From Elusimicrobiota bacterium (GTDB taxonomy: Bacteria; Elusimicrobiota; Elusimicrobia; UBA1565; JACRDR01), in contig JACRDR010000410.1 of NCBI GenBank assembly GCA_016212845.1, forward strand, positions 1 through 5,938: DNA of 5,938 bases, in the 5' to 3' direction. The notes beneath the pieces are model-generated. The model did no database searches. It worked only from the letters and a program-made list of their open reading frames with translations, and was not told the DNA's origin. Position numbers and translations under genes: made by a program. The number at the start of each line of letters is the position of its first letter. Positions within the stretch are counted from its first letter, which is position 1. This document shows, piece by piece, positions 1-5,930 of this stretch.

Positions 1-57
1 ATGGTCCTCGATGCGCCGCGAGGCGGCGCGCTCGACGCGCTGAGACTCGCCCAGCGT
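1..57 (-). other. In-frame continuation of the GT2 gene beyond its amber stop
   Basis: The 19 codons after the TAG at 58-60, read leftward in the same frame, are open to the window edge and translate as TLGESQRVERAASRRIEDH. Many GT2 enzymes follow the conserved ED.DFW.RL block with a 'LGEY' stretch and then an S-x-x-x-E-x-H segment. The LGE and S-R-R-I-E-D-H here fit that pattern at the right distance. The other two frames give only low-complexity R/A/S/P-rich peptides. I infer that this is the former or real C-terminal part of the glycosyltransferase, cut off by a nonsense codon or a sequencing/assembly error. How far it extends lies outside the window. Confidence 0.5.
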
Positions 58-660
58 CTAGCGCAGGAATTGATAGCGGGCGACCTTCGAGAGCCGCATC
101 CAGAAGTCGTAATCCTCGACGGTATTGAACTCGGCGTTCTCGCGCATGCCGCCGATGGCGAGCGCCTTCTCCTTCTTGAAGACCGTGGCCGAGGGAGACA
201 GCGCGTTGCCCACCCAAAGCAGGCGCTCGTACATCTTCTCGCAGTAGGGGCCGTTCTCGGAGGTGCGCAGAATCGTCCCGTCCTTCACGATATCCTCGTT
301 GTGGCAGACGAGGTCGGCCTCCGGGTGCTTCTCGAACTCCGCCATGACCGTCTCGAGCTTCTCCGGCCGCCAGAGATCGTCGTGGTCGAGCAGCGCGATG
401 TAGCGCCCGCGCGCGGCCTTCATGCCCGCGTTGCGGGCGGCGGCGATCTTGCCGTTCGGCTGGCGGATGCAGCGGCCCGGCATCCCGTGCTTCGCGAGAT
501 ACTTCTCGACGACGTCGGCGGTGCCGTCGGTGGAGCCGTCGTCGACGAGCACGACCTCCCAGTCGCGATACGTCTGCGCGCGGACGGTGTCGAGCGTCTT
601 CTCGATGAAGGAAGCGGCGTTGTAGGCCGGGATGACGACGCTGACCGTAGGCTCGGCCAC
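58..660 (-). CDS. Family 2 glycosyltransferase (GT-A fold), apparently truncated by an amber codon
   Basis: This is a predicted cytoplasmic, inverting GT2 enzyme that transfers a sugar from a nucleotide-sugar donor to a glycan acceptor. As read, it has 200 residues. The N-terminal strand VSVVIPAYN (6-14) opens the domain. VDDGSTDGT (39-47) is the nucleotide-binding motif, N-A-G at 77-79 follows, and LDHDD (91-95) carries the DxD metal site. EDYDFWMRL (182-190) holds the likely catalytic-base acid. The chosen start is GTG at 660, which shares its G with the TAG stop of the upstream SDR gene (TAGTG). A longer open frame runs upstream, but it lies inside the SDR gene and looks non-coding. Family members are usually around 280-330 residues, so this protein is short. 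The stop falls just after the ED.DFW block, where the fold normally continues, and the next 19 codons still look like the family. It is co-transcribed with the SDR. Donor and acceptor are unknown. The family call is firm, but whether the gene is functional is open. Confidence 0.88.
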   Translation of the reverse strand: MAEPTVSVVIPAYNAASFIEKTLDTVRAQTYRDWEVVLVDDGSTDGTADVVEKYLAKHGMPGRCIRQPNGKIAAARNAGMKAARGRYIALLDHDDLWRPEKLETVMAEFEKHPEADLVCHNEDIVKDGTILRTSENGPYCEKMYERLLWVGNALSPSATVFKKEKALAIGGMRENAEFNTVEDYDFWMRLSKVARYQFLR

Positions 661-1565
661 TAGGACTTCACGCGGGCGTTCGCCTTCATGTGGGCGAGGC
701 CCTCGGTGAGCGTCCTCGGCTCGACGCCGAGCTCGCGCTCCATCCGCTTCGTGACGAAGGTCGTGTTCGGCGGGCGCGCCGCGATGTCGGGGAAGGCGGA
801 GGACTTCACTTTCTTGAGCAGCGAGGCGTCGAGGCCGAACACCTCCGCGATCTTGCGGCCGAACTCGTAGCGATTGACGGTCTCGCCGCCGGCGAAATGG
901 AAGATTCCGGTCGCGCGCTTCTTGAGCAGCGACCACAGCCCCTCGCCGCACTGGATGTTGTAGAGCGGGTTCTCGATCACGTCGTCGACGAGCTGAACCG
1001 ACTCGCCGCGCATGAGCTTCTCGAGGATCCAGGTCGCCGGGTTCGGACGGCAGACGGGGTGGTTCCAGCCGTACATGAGGATCGGACGGACGATCGCGTA
1101 CTCGGACAAGGTCTCGCTTACGAGCCGCTCGCACTCGGTCTTGAGGCGTCCGTACTTGTTCACCGGGTTCACCGGCGCGTCCTCGGCGTAGGGCGCCTTC
1201 TTGCCGTCGAACACCGCGTTCGTGGAGACGTAAACCAGATAGCAGCCCGCGCGCCGGCTCGCGGAGGTGATGTTGAGCGTGCCGACGAGGTTCGACTCGA
1301 GGCTCTCGGCGTAGTGGCGCTCGACGTAGTCGACGCTCGCGATGCCCGCCGCGTGCACGACCGCGTCGAATTTGTGCTTCTCGAAGAGCGCGTCGACTTT
1401 CGCCTTGTCGCGGATGTCTAAGACCTCGTGCTCGGCCTTGGAGTCCTCGACCGCGTAATCCCGCTGATGGACGCTGAAGATTTTGATGCCGGACGGCGCG
1501 GTCTCGCCCATGCCCTTGCCCAACAGGCCGGTGCCGCCGGTGACTAGAATGGTCCGCGTCTTCAC
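660..1565 (-). CDS. RmlD-like NAD(P)-dependent sugar-nucleotide reductase/epimerase (extended SDR)
   Basis: This 301-residue cytoplasmic enzyme resembles dTDP-4-dehydrorhamnose reductase. It would reduce or epimerise a nucleotide-linked 4-keto sugar to supply a deoxy-sugar donor. TGGTGLLG (9-16) is the Rossmann TGxxGxxG dinucleotide loop. LDIRD (49-53) and HAAG (71-74) are the usual cofactor-side motifs. VSTNAVFDG (113-121) parallels the 'STDYVFDG' of RmlD and contains the catalytic Ser/Thr. YGRLK (138-142) is the YxxxK catalytic pair. ARPPNT (263-268) resembles the RP-x-N/S segment of the RmlD substrate domain. The length matches RmlD proteins. The start is GTG at 1565: an ATG eight bases upstream is out of frame and stops after three codons. 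A -10-like element ends six bases before the GTG and there is no Shine-Dalgarno site, so a leaderless mRNA is likely. It leads a leftward unit with the GT2 gene. No rmlA, rmlB or rmlC gene is adjacent, so the exact sugar is not established. Confidence 0.9.
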   Translation of the reverse strand: MKTRTILVTGGTGLLGKGMGETAPSGIKIFSVHQRDYAVEDSKAEHEVLDIRDKAKVDALFEKHKFDAVVHAAGIASVDYVERHYAESLESNLVGTLNITSASRRAGCYLVYVSTNAVFDGKKAPYAEDAPVNPVNKYGRLKTECERLVSETLSEYAIVRPILMYGWNHPVCRPNPATWILEKLMRGESVQLVDDVIENPLYNIQCGEGLWSLLKKRATGIFHFAGGETVNRYEFGRKIAEVFGLDASLLKKVKSSAFPDIAARPPNTTFVTKRMERELGVEPRTLTEGLAHMKANARVKS

Positions 1566-1571
1566 CGGCCC

Positions 1572-1577
1572 ATTTTA
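1572..1577 (-). promoter_or_regulatory. -10-like element for the SDR/GT2 unit
   Basis: On the minus strand the hexamer TAAAAT (within TATAAAAT, 1579-1572) ends six bases before the GTG at 1565. Transcription would therefore begin at or next to the start codon, giving a leaderless mRNA. No -35 box is visible at the expected distance, which would lie inside the divergent gene. The hexamer directly abuts the opposite-strand -10 candidate at 1578-1583. This rests on pattern only. Confidence 0.5.
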
Positions 1578-1583
1578 TATCAT
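1578..1583 (+). promoter_or_regulatory. -10-like element for the three-gene glycosyltransferase operon
   Basis: TATCAT matches TATAAT at five of six positions and ends six bases before the GTG at 1590. That is the spacing expected if transcription starts on the start codon. No Shine-Dalgarno site lies between it and the GTG. The whole divergent intergenic gap is only 24 bases (1566-1589), so this AT-rich stretch is almost the only place for a promoter outside coding sequence. No -35 box is visible. Confidence 0.5.
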
Positions 1584-1589
1584 TCGCTC

Positions 1590-2693
1590 GTGGCGGCGGG
1601 TCAGGTCGTTTTCCTCGCGAGCATCGAGTGGTCCGCCGCGTGGCAGCGCCACCAGGCCTTGGCGTCCCAGTTCGCCGAGGCGGGCTGGGAGGTGTACTTC
1701 GTCGAGAACACCGGCTTTCGCGACTTCAAGCCCGCCGACGCCGCCCGGGTAATTAGGCGCGCCAAGCGAGCCGCGGCCCCGCCCTCGACGCCGCATCCGG
1801 GCGTCATCCTCGTCAGCCCGATGGTCCTGCCGCCGACCGCCAGGGCTTTTCGGGCGATCAACCGCGCGGTCCTCGTGCCCCGCATCAGCTCCCGCCTGCG
1901 GGAGCTAGGCCTGCGCGACGGCGCGCTCGTCGTGGCGTACCTGCCGACCGCCACCACGCTCGCGCTCCTCGACCGCCTCATGCCGTCGCAGGTCGTCTAC
2001 GACTGCGTGGACAATTTCGCCGGACACCCGGCGCCCCCCAAGGATCTCAAGGAGACCGAGGCTCGCCTCCTCGCGCGCGCCTCGCACGTGCTGGCGACGA
2101 GTCCCTTCTTAAGGGAGAAGCACGCCGCGCAGCACCCGCGGGTGCAAGAGCTGCATCACGGCGTCGAAGAGCGCTTCTTCTCCGCCGGAGGCCAGGCCCC
2201 GGCCCAATACCGGAAGTTCTGCTACTTCGGCTCGCTCTGGCACGCCCTCGACTATCGCTACGCGGCGGCGCTCGCCGACGCGGGCTTCGACGTGACGCTG
2301 CTCGGCCCGGTGCGCGAGCTCCTGCCGAAGCTGCCCAGGGGCGTGCGCCACCTGCCTCCGGTCGCGGGAGCCGACCTCCCCGCCGCGCTCGCGCCCTACG
2401 ACGCGCTGCTCCTGCCCTACGCCGACACGCCCTACAACACGGGCGTCGTCCCGGCGAAGACGTTCGAGTGCCTCGCCACCGGCAAACCGGTGATCGCGAG
2501 CCCGATCGGCGGCCTCTCCGACTATAAGGACCACTTCTACCTCTCGGCCGACCCGGCCGAGTGGGTCGAGATCGCCAAGAAACTCCCGAACACCGAGTCG
2601 GCCGCCCGGCGCGAAGCCCGCGTCGCGGTCGCTCGCGCGCACACGACCCCCGAGCAGTTCCGAAAGCTCCTTGCTATAATCAACGCCCGTTGA
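1590..2693 (+). CDS. GT-B glycosyltransferase, TuaH-like (GT4/GT1-type)
   Basis: This predicted cytoplasmic, nucleotide-sugar-dependent glycosyltransferase has 367 residues, typical for the two-domain GT-B fold. The N-terminal domain shows VVFLASIEW (6-14) and the motif YDCVDNF (137-143), which recalls the 'yD..D.w' segment of TuaH-like teichuronic acid transferases. HHGVEERFF (189-197) marks the inter-domain region. CYFGSLW (211-217) begins the second Rossmann domain. PAKTFECLATGKPVIAS (288-304) is the donor-binding segment with its conserved glutamate. There are no membrane segments. The start is GTG at 1590, supported by the -10-like hexamer six bases upstream and by the gene's divergent position. 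It leads the rightward operon, and its TGA (2691-2693) shares one base with the ATG of the next gene. Its last codons carry a near-perfect extended -10 sequence. The exact family and sugar are uncertain, but the glycosyltransferase call is firm. Confidence 0.88.
   Translation: MAAGQVVFLASIEWSAAWQRHQALASQFAEAGWEVYFVENTGFRDFKPADAARVIRRAKRAAAPPSTPHPGVILVSPMVLPPTARAFRAINRAVLVPRISSRLRELGLRDGALVVAYLPTATTLALLDRLMPSQVVYDCVDNFAGHPAPPKDLKETEARLLARASHVLATSPFLREKHAAQHPRVQELHHGVEERFFSAGGQAPAQYRKFCYFGSLWHALDYRYAAALADAGFDVTLLGPVRELLPKLPRGVRHLPPVAGADLPAALAPYDALLLPYADTPYNTGVVPAKTFECLATGKPVIASPIGGLSDYKDHFYLSADPAEWVEIAKKLPNTESAARREARVAVARAHTTPEQFRKLLAIINAR
1887..1906. repeat. Perfect inverted repeat, 9-bp arms with a 2-base loop, inside the GT-B gene
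   Basis: AGCTCCCGC at 1887-1895 is exactly complementary to GCGGGAGCT at 1898-1906, separated by CT. It lies inside the coding sequence (Ser-Ser-Arg-Leu-Arg-Glu-Leu). It could fold as a strong RNA hairpin, but it has no U-tract and is mid-gene, so it is not a terminator. It may be a chance product of high GC and codon bias. Confidence 0.6.
2672..2680 (+). promoter_or_regulatory. Internal extended -10 promoter ahead of the DPM1-like gene
   Basis: TGCTATAAT is a perfect extended -10 (TGn plus TATAAT) in the last codons of the upstream GT-B gene. It ends 12 bases before the ATG at 2693. Transcription would start around 2687, leaving a leader of about six bases without a Shine-Dalgarno site. In coding terms it uses ATA for isoleucine, the only ATA among the 31 isoleucine codons I checked in the three rightward genes. 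That suggests selection for the DNA motif. No -35 box is evident. Confidence 0.5.
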
Positions 2694-3376
2694 TGAAGCT
2701 CTCGATCGTCATCCCCGTCTACAACGAGCGCGCCACGATCTCCAAGGTGCTGGAGCGGGTGCGCGCGGTCAAGCTTCCCGTCGAACGCGAGATCGTCGTC
2801 GTGGACGACGGCTCCACGGACGGCACGCGGGAGTGGCTGAAGGACGGCGCGGGCGACGCTAGAGTCATCCTGCACGAGCGCAACCGCGGCAAAGGCGCCG
2901 CGGTCCGCACCGGCATCGCCGAGGCGAAGGGCGACTTCCTCATCATCCAGGACGCCGACCTCGAGTACGACCCGGCCGAGTACCCGCAATTGCTCGCGCC
3001 GATGGTAGACGGCCGCGCGGACGTGGTCTTCGGCTCGCGCTTCTTGGGCGGCCCGCACCGCGTGCTCCTCTTCTGGCACTACTTCGGCAACAAGCTCTTC
3101 ACCCTCCTGACCAACCTCCTCTACAACATCAATTTGAACGACATGGGCACGGGCTACAAGCTCTTCCGCACCGAGACGCTGCGGAGCTTTCCCCTGCGCG
3201 CCGACGGCTTCGGCTTCGAGCCCGAGGTCACGGCGAAGGTCGCCAAGCGCCATCTGAGGATGTACGAAGTGCCGATCTCCTACAGCGGCCGCACCTACGC
3301 CGAGGGAAAGAAGATCACCTGGGTGGACGGCCTGGTGTATTTCTGGTGCCTCGTGCGCTACCGCTTCGCCGACTGA
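2693..3376 (+). CDS. DPM1-like polyprenyl-phosphate glycosyltransferase (GT2)
   Basis: This 227-residue GT2 enzyme is of the dolichyl-phosphate mannose synthase type. It is expected to move a hexose from a nucleotide sugar onto a polyprenyl phosphate at the cytoplasmic face of the membrane. LSIVIPVYNE (3-12) opens the domain. VVDDGSTDGT (36-45) binds the nucleotide, and NRGKGAAVRTG (64-74) is the typical DPM-family block. DADLEYDP (87-94) has the DxD metal site. FGSRF (113-117), NDMGTGYKLFR (149-159) and FEPEVTAK (175-182) complete the family signature. It lacks the C-terminal membrane helices found in GtrB-like relatives, so it resembles the short soluble DPM1 form. The start is ATG at 2693, overlapping the previous TGA by one base; any longer upstream start would lie in the wrong frame of the GT-B gene. 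Its own TGA overlaps the next ATG in the same way. The sugar and carrier are not determinable, and a link to the GT-C-like protein downstream is inference. Confidence 0.92.
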   Translation: MKLSIVIPVYNERATISKVLERVRAVKLPVEREIVVVDDGSTDGTREWLKDGAGDARVILHERNRGKGAAVRTGIAEAKGDFLIIQDADLEYDPAEYPQLLAPMVDGRADVVFGSRFLGGPHRVLLFWHYFGNKLFTLLTNLLYNINLNDMGTGYKLFRTETLRSFPLRADGFGFEPEVTAKVAKRHLRMYEVPISYSGRTYAEGKKITWVDGLVYFWCLVRYRFAD

Positions 3377-4476
3377 TGCCCCATCTCAAGGTCTTCCAGG
3401 TCATCGAGTGCGGCGGGCCCGGCGGTTCCGGCCTTCAGGTCGCCAACATCTGCAACGCCCTAGACCCGGCCCGCTTCGACACGGCGCTGGTCTACAACGT
3501 GCGGCCCGGCTCCGCACCCGAAGACTACCGGAAGCTCGCCAAGGGAGCCAAATCGGCGTTCCACGTCCCCGAAATGACGCGCGAGATCACGCCGGGCAAG
3601 GATCTCGCCGCGTACGGCAAGCTCGTCGAGCTGTTCAAGCGCGAAAAGCCCGACGTCGTCCACGCCCACTGCTCGAAGGCGGGCTTCCTCGCCCGCCGCG
3701 CGGCGAAAGCCGCGGGCGTCCCCAAGATCTTCTACTCGCCCCGCGGCTACAGCTTCCTGATGGAGGATCGCGGCGGACTCTCGCGCGCGCTGTACAAGAC
3801 GCTCGAGCGTTTCGTCTCGGGCATCGGCGAGATCGTCGCCATCAGCGAAAGCGAGGCCGCGGCCGCGCGCACGATCACGAGCAAGACGGTGCACGTCGCG
3901 CCCGATCCGTACTGGGCCGACCTGCCCGCGCCCAATAACGAGCCGAACCGCCGCGAGACCGTTGTCGGCGCCTGCGGCCGCATGACCTTCGCTCGAAACC
4001 CGGAGTCCTTCGTGCGGCTCGCGCAGCGCCTGACGGACTCGCGCAACGGCCTGCGCTGCGTATGGATCGGCGACGGCGAGCTCGGCGAGACCGTCCGCGA
4101 GATGCTCCGCGACATGAACCTCGCCACCCGCCTCGAGGTGACCGGCTGGCTCGAGCCCGCCGCCGCGCGCGAGCGCATGCGCGGGCTCGACGTCTTCGTG
4201 CACTACTCCCGCTGGGAAGGACTCCCCAACGCGGTGCTGGAAGCGATGGCGGCCGGAGTGCCGGTCGTGGCCTCCGACGTCGCGGGCAATCGCGACGCGA
4301 TCGGGGACAGCGGCCTTTACGCCTCCGATGAAGTGCAGCTGCTCGAGCGCACGCTAGAACTCGTGGACGACCCGGAGCGCCGCAGGAGACTCGGGACCGC
4401 CGCGCGCGCTCGCGTCGAGAAGGAGTTTTCGCGCGCTAAGACGCTCGAGACGCTGCAGCGTCTGTACTCGGCTTAA
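3376..4476 (+). CDS. Family 4 glycosyltransferase (GT-B fold)
   Basis: This 366-residue retaining glycosyltransferase of the GT4 type is predicted to act in the cytoplasm on a lipid-linked or nascent surface glycan. The N-terminal domain contains the glycine-rich acceptor loop GGPGGSG (13-19), PDVVHAHCSKAG (92-103) and SPRGYSF (121-127). The last is the usual 'HGYSF' position with Arg in place of His. VGACGRMTFARNPE (197-210) begins the donor domain. WIGDGE (230-235) and VTGW (255-258) follow. WEGLPNAVLEAMAAG (280-294) carries the E-x7-E pair, E281 and E289, followed by PVVASDVAGN (296-305). The start is ATG at 3376, in a TGATG overlap with the preceding stop. An in-frame GTG thirty bases upstream is less likely because it lies within the previous gene and breaks the overlap pattern. 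It is the last gene of the rightward operon. Its final 41 bases overlap the 3' end of the opposing membrane-protein gene, with no visible terminator. The specific sugar is unknown. Confidence 0.93.
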   Translation: MPHLKVFQVIECGGPGGSGLQVANICNALDPARFDTALVYNVRPGSAPEDYRKLAKGAKSAFHVPEMTREITPGKDLAAYGKLVELFKREKPDVVHAHCSKAGFLARRAAKAAGVPKIFYSPRGYSFLMEDRGGLSRALYKTLERFVSGIGEIVAISESEAAAARTITSKTVHVAPDPYWADLPAPNNEPNRRETVVGACGRMTFARNPESFVRLAQRLTDSRNGLRCVWIGDGELGETVREMLRDMNLATRLEVTGWLEPAAARERMRGLDVFVHYSRWEGLPNAVLEAMAAGVPVVASDVAGNRDAIGDSGLYASDEVQLLERTLELVDDPERRRRLGTAARARVEKEFSRAKTLETLQRLYSA

Positions 4477-5890
4477 GGCAGCTCGAACCCCAGACGACCA
4501 GCCCTCCCGTCGCGAGGAACGCGACGACGCGCCCGGCCATCGGCAGCCCCTTCAGCCCGCCCTCGGGAGAGAGCAGGAACAGCCACGGGTGCAGCGACCA
4601 CCACCAGGCCTGCAGCTTCTGCGTCGGCAGGTGCGACGTGCCCGGCCAGTTGAGGTAGGCGCCGAGGGCGTGCACGAGGATCGAGAAGCCGGCCGCCAAC
4701 GCAAACGCCTTCGAGCAGCGCAGTTCGTCCTCCGCCTCGGCCAGCGCATACGTCAGTACCGCGCAGACGCCCGCGAAGTAGCGCGCGCCGTAGGTCCCGC
4801 CGCCGACCCAGGCGCCGTAGCACGAGAAAAAGATCCACGCCGCGACCGAGCCGCCGAGGAGCCAGCGGCTCTCGGCGGTGCCGCGACGGACCGCCGCCCA
4901 CGCGCCGAAAAGGACGAACGGAGAGTACCACAGGAGCCCTCGCGTCGGGCTGACGAGCAGGGCGGCGAACGCCTCGGGCTGAAAGCCGGTGAACATCACG
5001 CGCTGCAGGTCGCTTTCCGGCGGCACGGGCTTGCCGGAATAGTAGACCCAGTAGCCGACGAGAAGGACCGCCGGGACCGCGGCGCCGAGCGAGAACCCGA
5101 GGACCCGCGAGCGCCGGTTCGCCAGCACGCAGAGGCCCGCCGCGGCGGCGAGCCAGAAATTGTCGGGACGCGCGGACGCGGCGAACGCGAAGCCGAAGCC
5201 GGCGAGCACGTCGGCGCGAAAGCCAGTTTGCGAGAAGCCCCACAGCCCGAGCGCGATGCCGAGCGTCGCCGGCCCGTGCTGCCAGAGCGCCTGGCTGCTC
5301 AGGCTGAAGCTCCAGGTGCCGAACGCGAAGCAGGCGGCGAGCGTGAACGCCCACTCCCGCGACGTCTTCGCGGCGAGCGCCCGGTACAGGATCGCGACCG
5401 TGACGGCCGCGATCGCGGTCGCGCTCACTTTCGAGATGTTGTGCAGGAATACCTCGGTCGGAGCGAGGCCCGACAACGCGGGCAGAATGTAAAAAGGAAG
5501 CGCGAGAAGGGCTCCGGCGACCGGGTAGATCGAGATGCGGTGGCCGTTTTGGACCGCGATGGTGAAGTCCTGCGCCTTGCCGCCGTCGAGGAACGGACTC
5601 AGCCACCCGTCGAGCGCGAAGGTGTGGTCGCGTAGGAGAGCGAAGGGAACGAGGCTGGTCGGCAGATCGTCGCCGCCGTGCCAGCGGAAGGACGAGAGGT
5701 AGATCGCCGAACTCGCCAGGAACAAGAAGAGCTCCGGGCGGGACTCCCAAGCTCGCTTTTCGGCCAGGCAAAGCCAAAATAATCCGAAAAGCGCGGCCAG
5801 GAACGCGGGGGTCCAAACGACCCCACCGCGCCACAATGCCGCGGCGGTCCAGAGCAGGGCCAGACCGGTGGCCCCTCTCCAAAAAATCAT
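4436..5890 (-). CDS. Polytopic membrane protein, predicted GT-C-type glycosyltransferase-like
   Basis: This 484-residue protein is dominated by hydrophobic segments, roughly a dozen (for example near 5-20, 24-43, 53-68, 119-141, 153-173, 204-220, 263-283, 344-360, 393-412, 451-469). After the third, a loop contains HGGDDLP (71-77) with paired acids D74/D75, where GT-C enzymes usually carry catalytic or metal-binding acids. Further conserved-looking blocks are ISIYPVAGALLALPFY (119-134), FGTWSFSLSSQALWQHGP (190-207), SARPDN (239-244), SPTRGLLWYSP (314-324) and GGTYGARYF (364-372). I recognise this set from a family of bacterial membrane proteins, often annotated only as hypothetical or GT39-like. 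They are probably transferases using polyprenyl-phosphate sugars on the outer face of the membrane. The start is ATG at 5890, because TACAAT ends six bases upstream. The longer in-frame ATG at 5932 would overlap the divergent promoter and gene start and would add 14 polar residues. The C-terminal tail past the last helix overlaps the GT4 gene. Activity is inferred, not shown. Confidence 0.82.
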   Translation of the reverse strand: MIFWRGATGLALLWTAAALWRGGVVWTPAFLAALFGLFWLCLAEKRAWESRPELFLFLASSAIYLSSFRWHGGDDLPTSLVPFALLRDHTFALDGWLSPFLDGGKAQDFTIAVQNGHRISIYPVAGALLALPFYILPALSGLAPTEVFLHNISKVSATAIAAVTVAILYRALAAKTSREWAFTLAACFAFGTWSFSLSSQALWQHGPATLGIALGLWGFSQTGFRADVLAGFGFAFAASARPDNFWLAAAAGLCVLANRRSRVLGFSLGAAVPAVLLVGYWVYYSGKPVPPESDLQRVMFTGFQPEAFAALLVSPTRGLLWYSPFVLFGAWAAVRRGTAESRWLLGGSVAAWIFFSCYGAWVGGGTYGARYFAGVCAVLTYALAEAEDELRCSKAFALAAGFSILVHALGAYLNWPGTSHLPTQKLQAWWWSLHPWLFLLSPEGGLKGLPMAGRVVAFLATGGLVVWGSSCLKPSTDAAASRAS

Positions 5891-5896
5891 TACGGA

Positions 5897-5906
5897 ATTG
5901 TACCAA
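5897..5906 (-). promoter_or_regulatory. Extended -10 element for the membrane-protein gene
   Basis: On the minus strand TTGGTACAAT contains TGn followed by TACAAT (5902-5897), five of six matches to TATAAT. Six bases (5896-5891) separate it from the ATG at 5890, predicting a leaderless transcript. There is no Shine-Dalgarno site. It forms one arm of an inverted repeat with the plus-strand element at 5914-5923. Confidence 0.55.
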
Positions 5907-5913
5907 TCTTCTT

Positions 5914-5923
5914 TTGGTAGAAT
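5914..5923 (+). promoter_or_regulatory. Extended -10 element for the gene starting at the right edge
   Basis: TTGGTAGAAT contains TGn followed by TAGAAT (5918-5923), five of six matches to TATAAT. Seven bases separate it from the ATG at 5931, again predicting a leaderless mRNA. A TTGTAC at 5898-5903 would be only 14 bases upstream, too close for a standard -35 box, and it belongs to the opposite-strand arm. Confidence 0.5.
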
Positions 5924-5930
5924 GACGTTC

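Larger units (their letters stand above)
5897..5923. repeat. Inverted repeat made of two divergent extended -10 elements
   Basis: ATTGTACCAA at 5897-5906 and TTGGTAGAAT at 5914-5923 are complementary at nine of ten positions, with a seven-base spacer (TCTTCTT). Each arm is the extended -10 of one of the two divergent genes. The symmetry may simply reflect two similar promoters back to back, or it may also be a binding site for a dimeric regulator. Confidence 0.55.

Noticed and set aside
58..60. Genome-wide recoding of TAG as an amino acid
   Set aside because: TAG also ends the SDR gene exactly at the neighbouring start codon and ends the membrane-protein gene. Reading through those would give implausible extensions, so a local mutation or error is simpler.
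1..663. Long open frame on the plus strand opposite the GT2 gene
   Set aside because: It is antisense to a GT2 frame with all family motifs. Its translation is an E/R/L/V-rich composition typical of the reverse complement of high-GC coding sequence, with no recognisable domain.
661..1134. Upstream extension of the GT2 frame to a start near 1134
   Set aside because: The extra residues are R/P/D-rich and lie out of frame inside the SDR gene, while the GTG at 660 gives a clean overlap with the SDR stop.
690..1421. Open frame opposite the SDR gene on the plus strand
   Set aside because: It has shadow-type composition (R, A, E, V, D) and no motif, and it is fully antisense to a convincing SDR.
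1545..1550. TAGAAT on the plus strand as a promoter for the GT-B operon
   Set aside because: It lies inside the SDR coding sequence (codons for Ile-Leu) about 40 bases before the GTG at 1590, while a better-placed hexamer sits six bases from the start.
2102..2145. Two small inverted repeats (2102-2116 and 2132-2145) considered as a terminator or regulatory structure
   Set aside because: They are short, lie within the GT-B coding sequence, and have no U-tract. At this GC content such repeats are expected by chance.
2109..4203. Long minus-strand open frames opposite the operon (about 2109-2642, 2537-3253, 3460-4203)
   Set aside because: They are antisense to three genes with clear catalytic motifs. 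Their protein composition is arginine-, alanine- and valine-rich with no domain.
4473..5906. Second minus-strand frame and a plus-strand frame (4589-5635) over the membrane-protein gene
   Set aside because: Both are rich in R, A, P and E without hydrophobic periodicity or motifs. The third frame gives a coherent membrane protein with conserved blocks.
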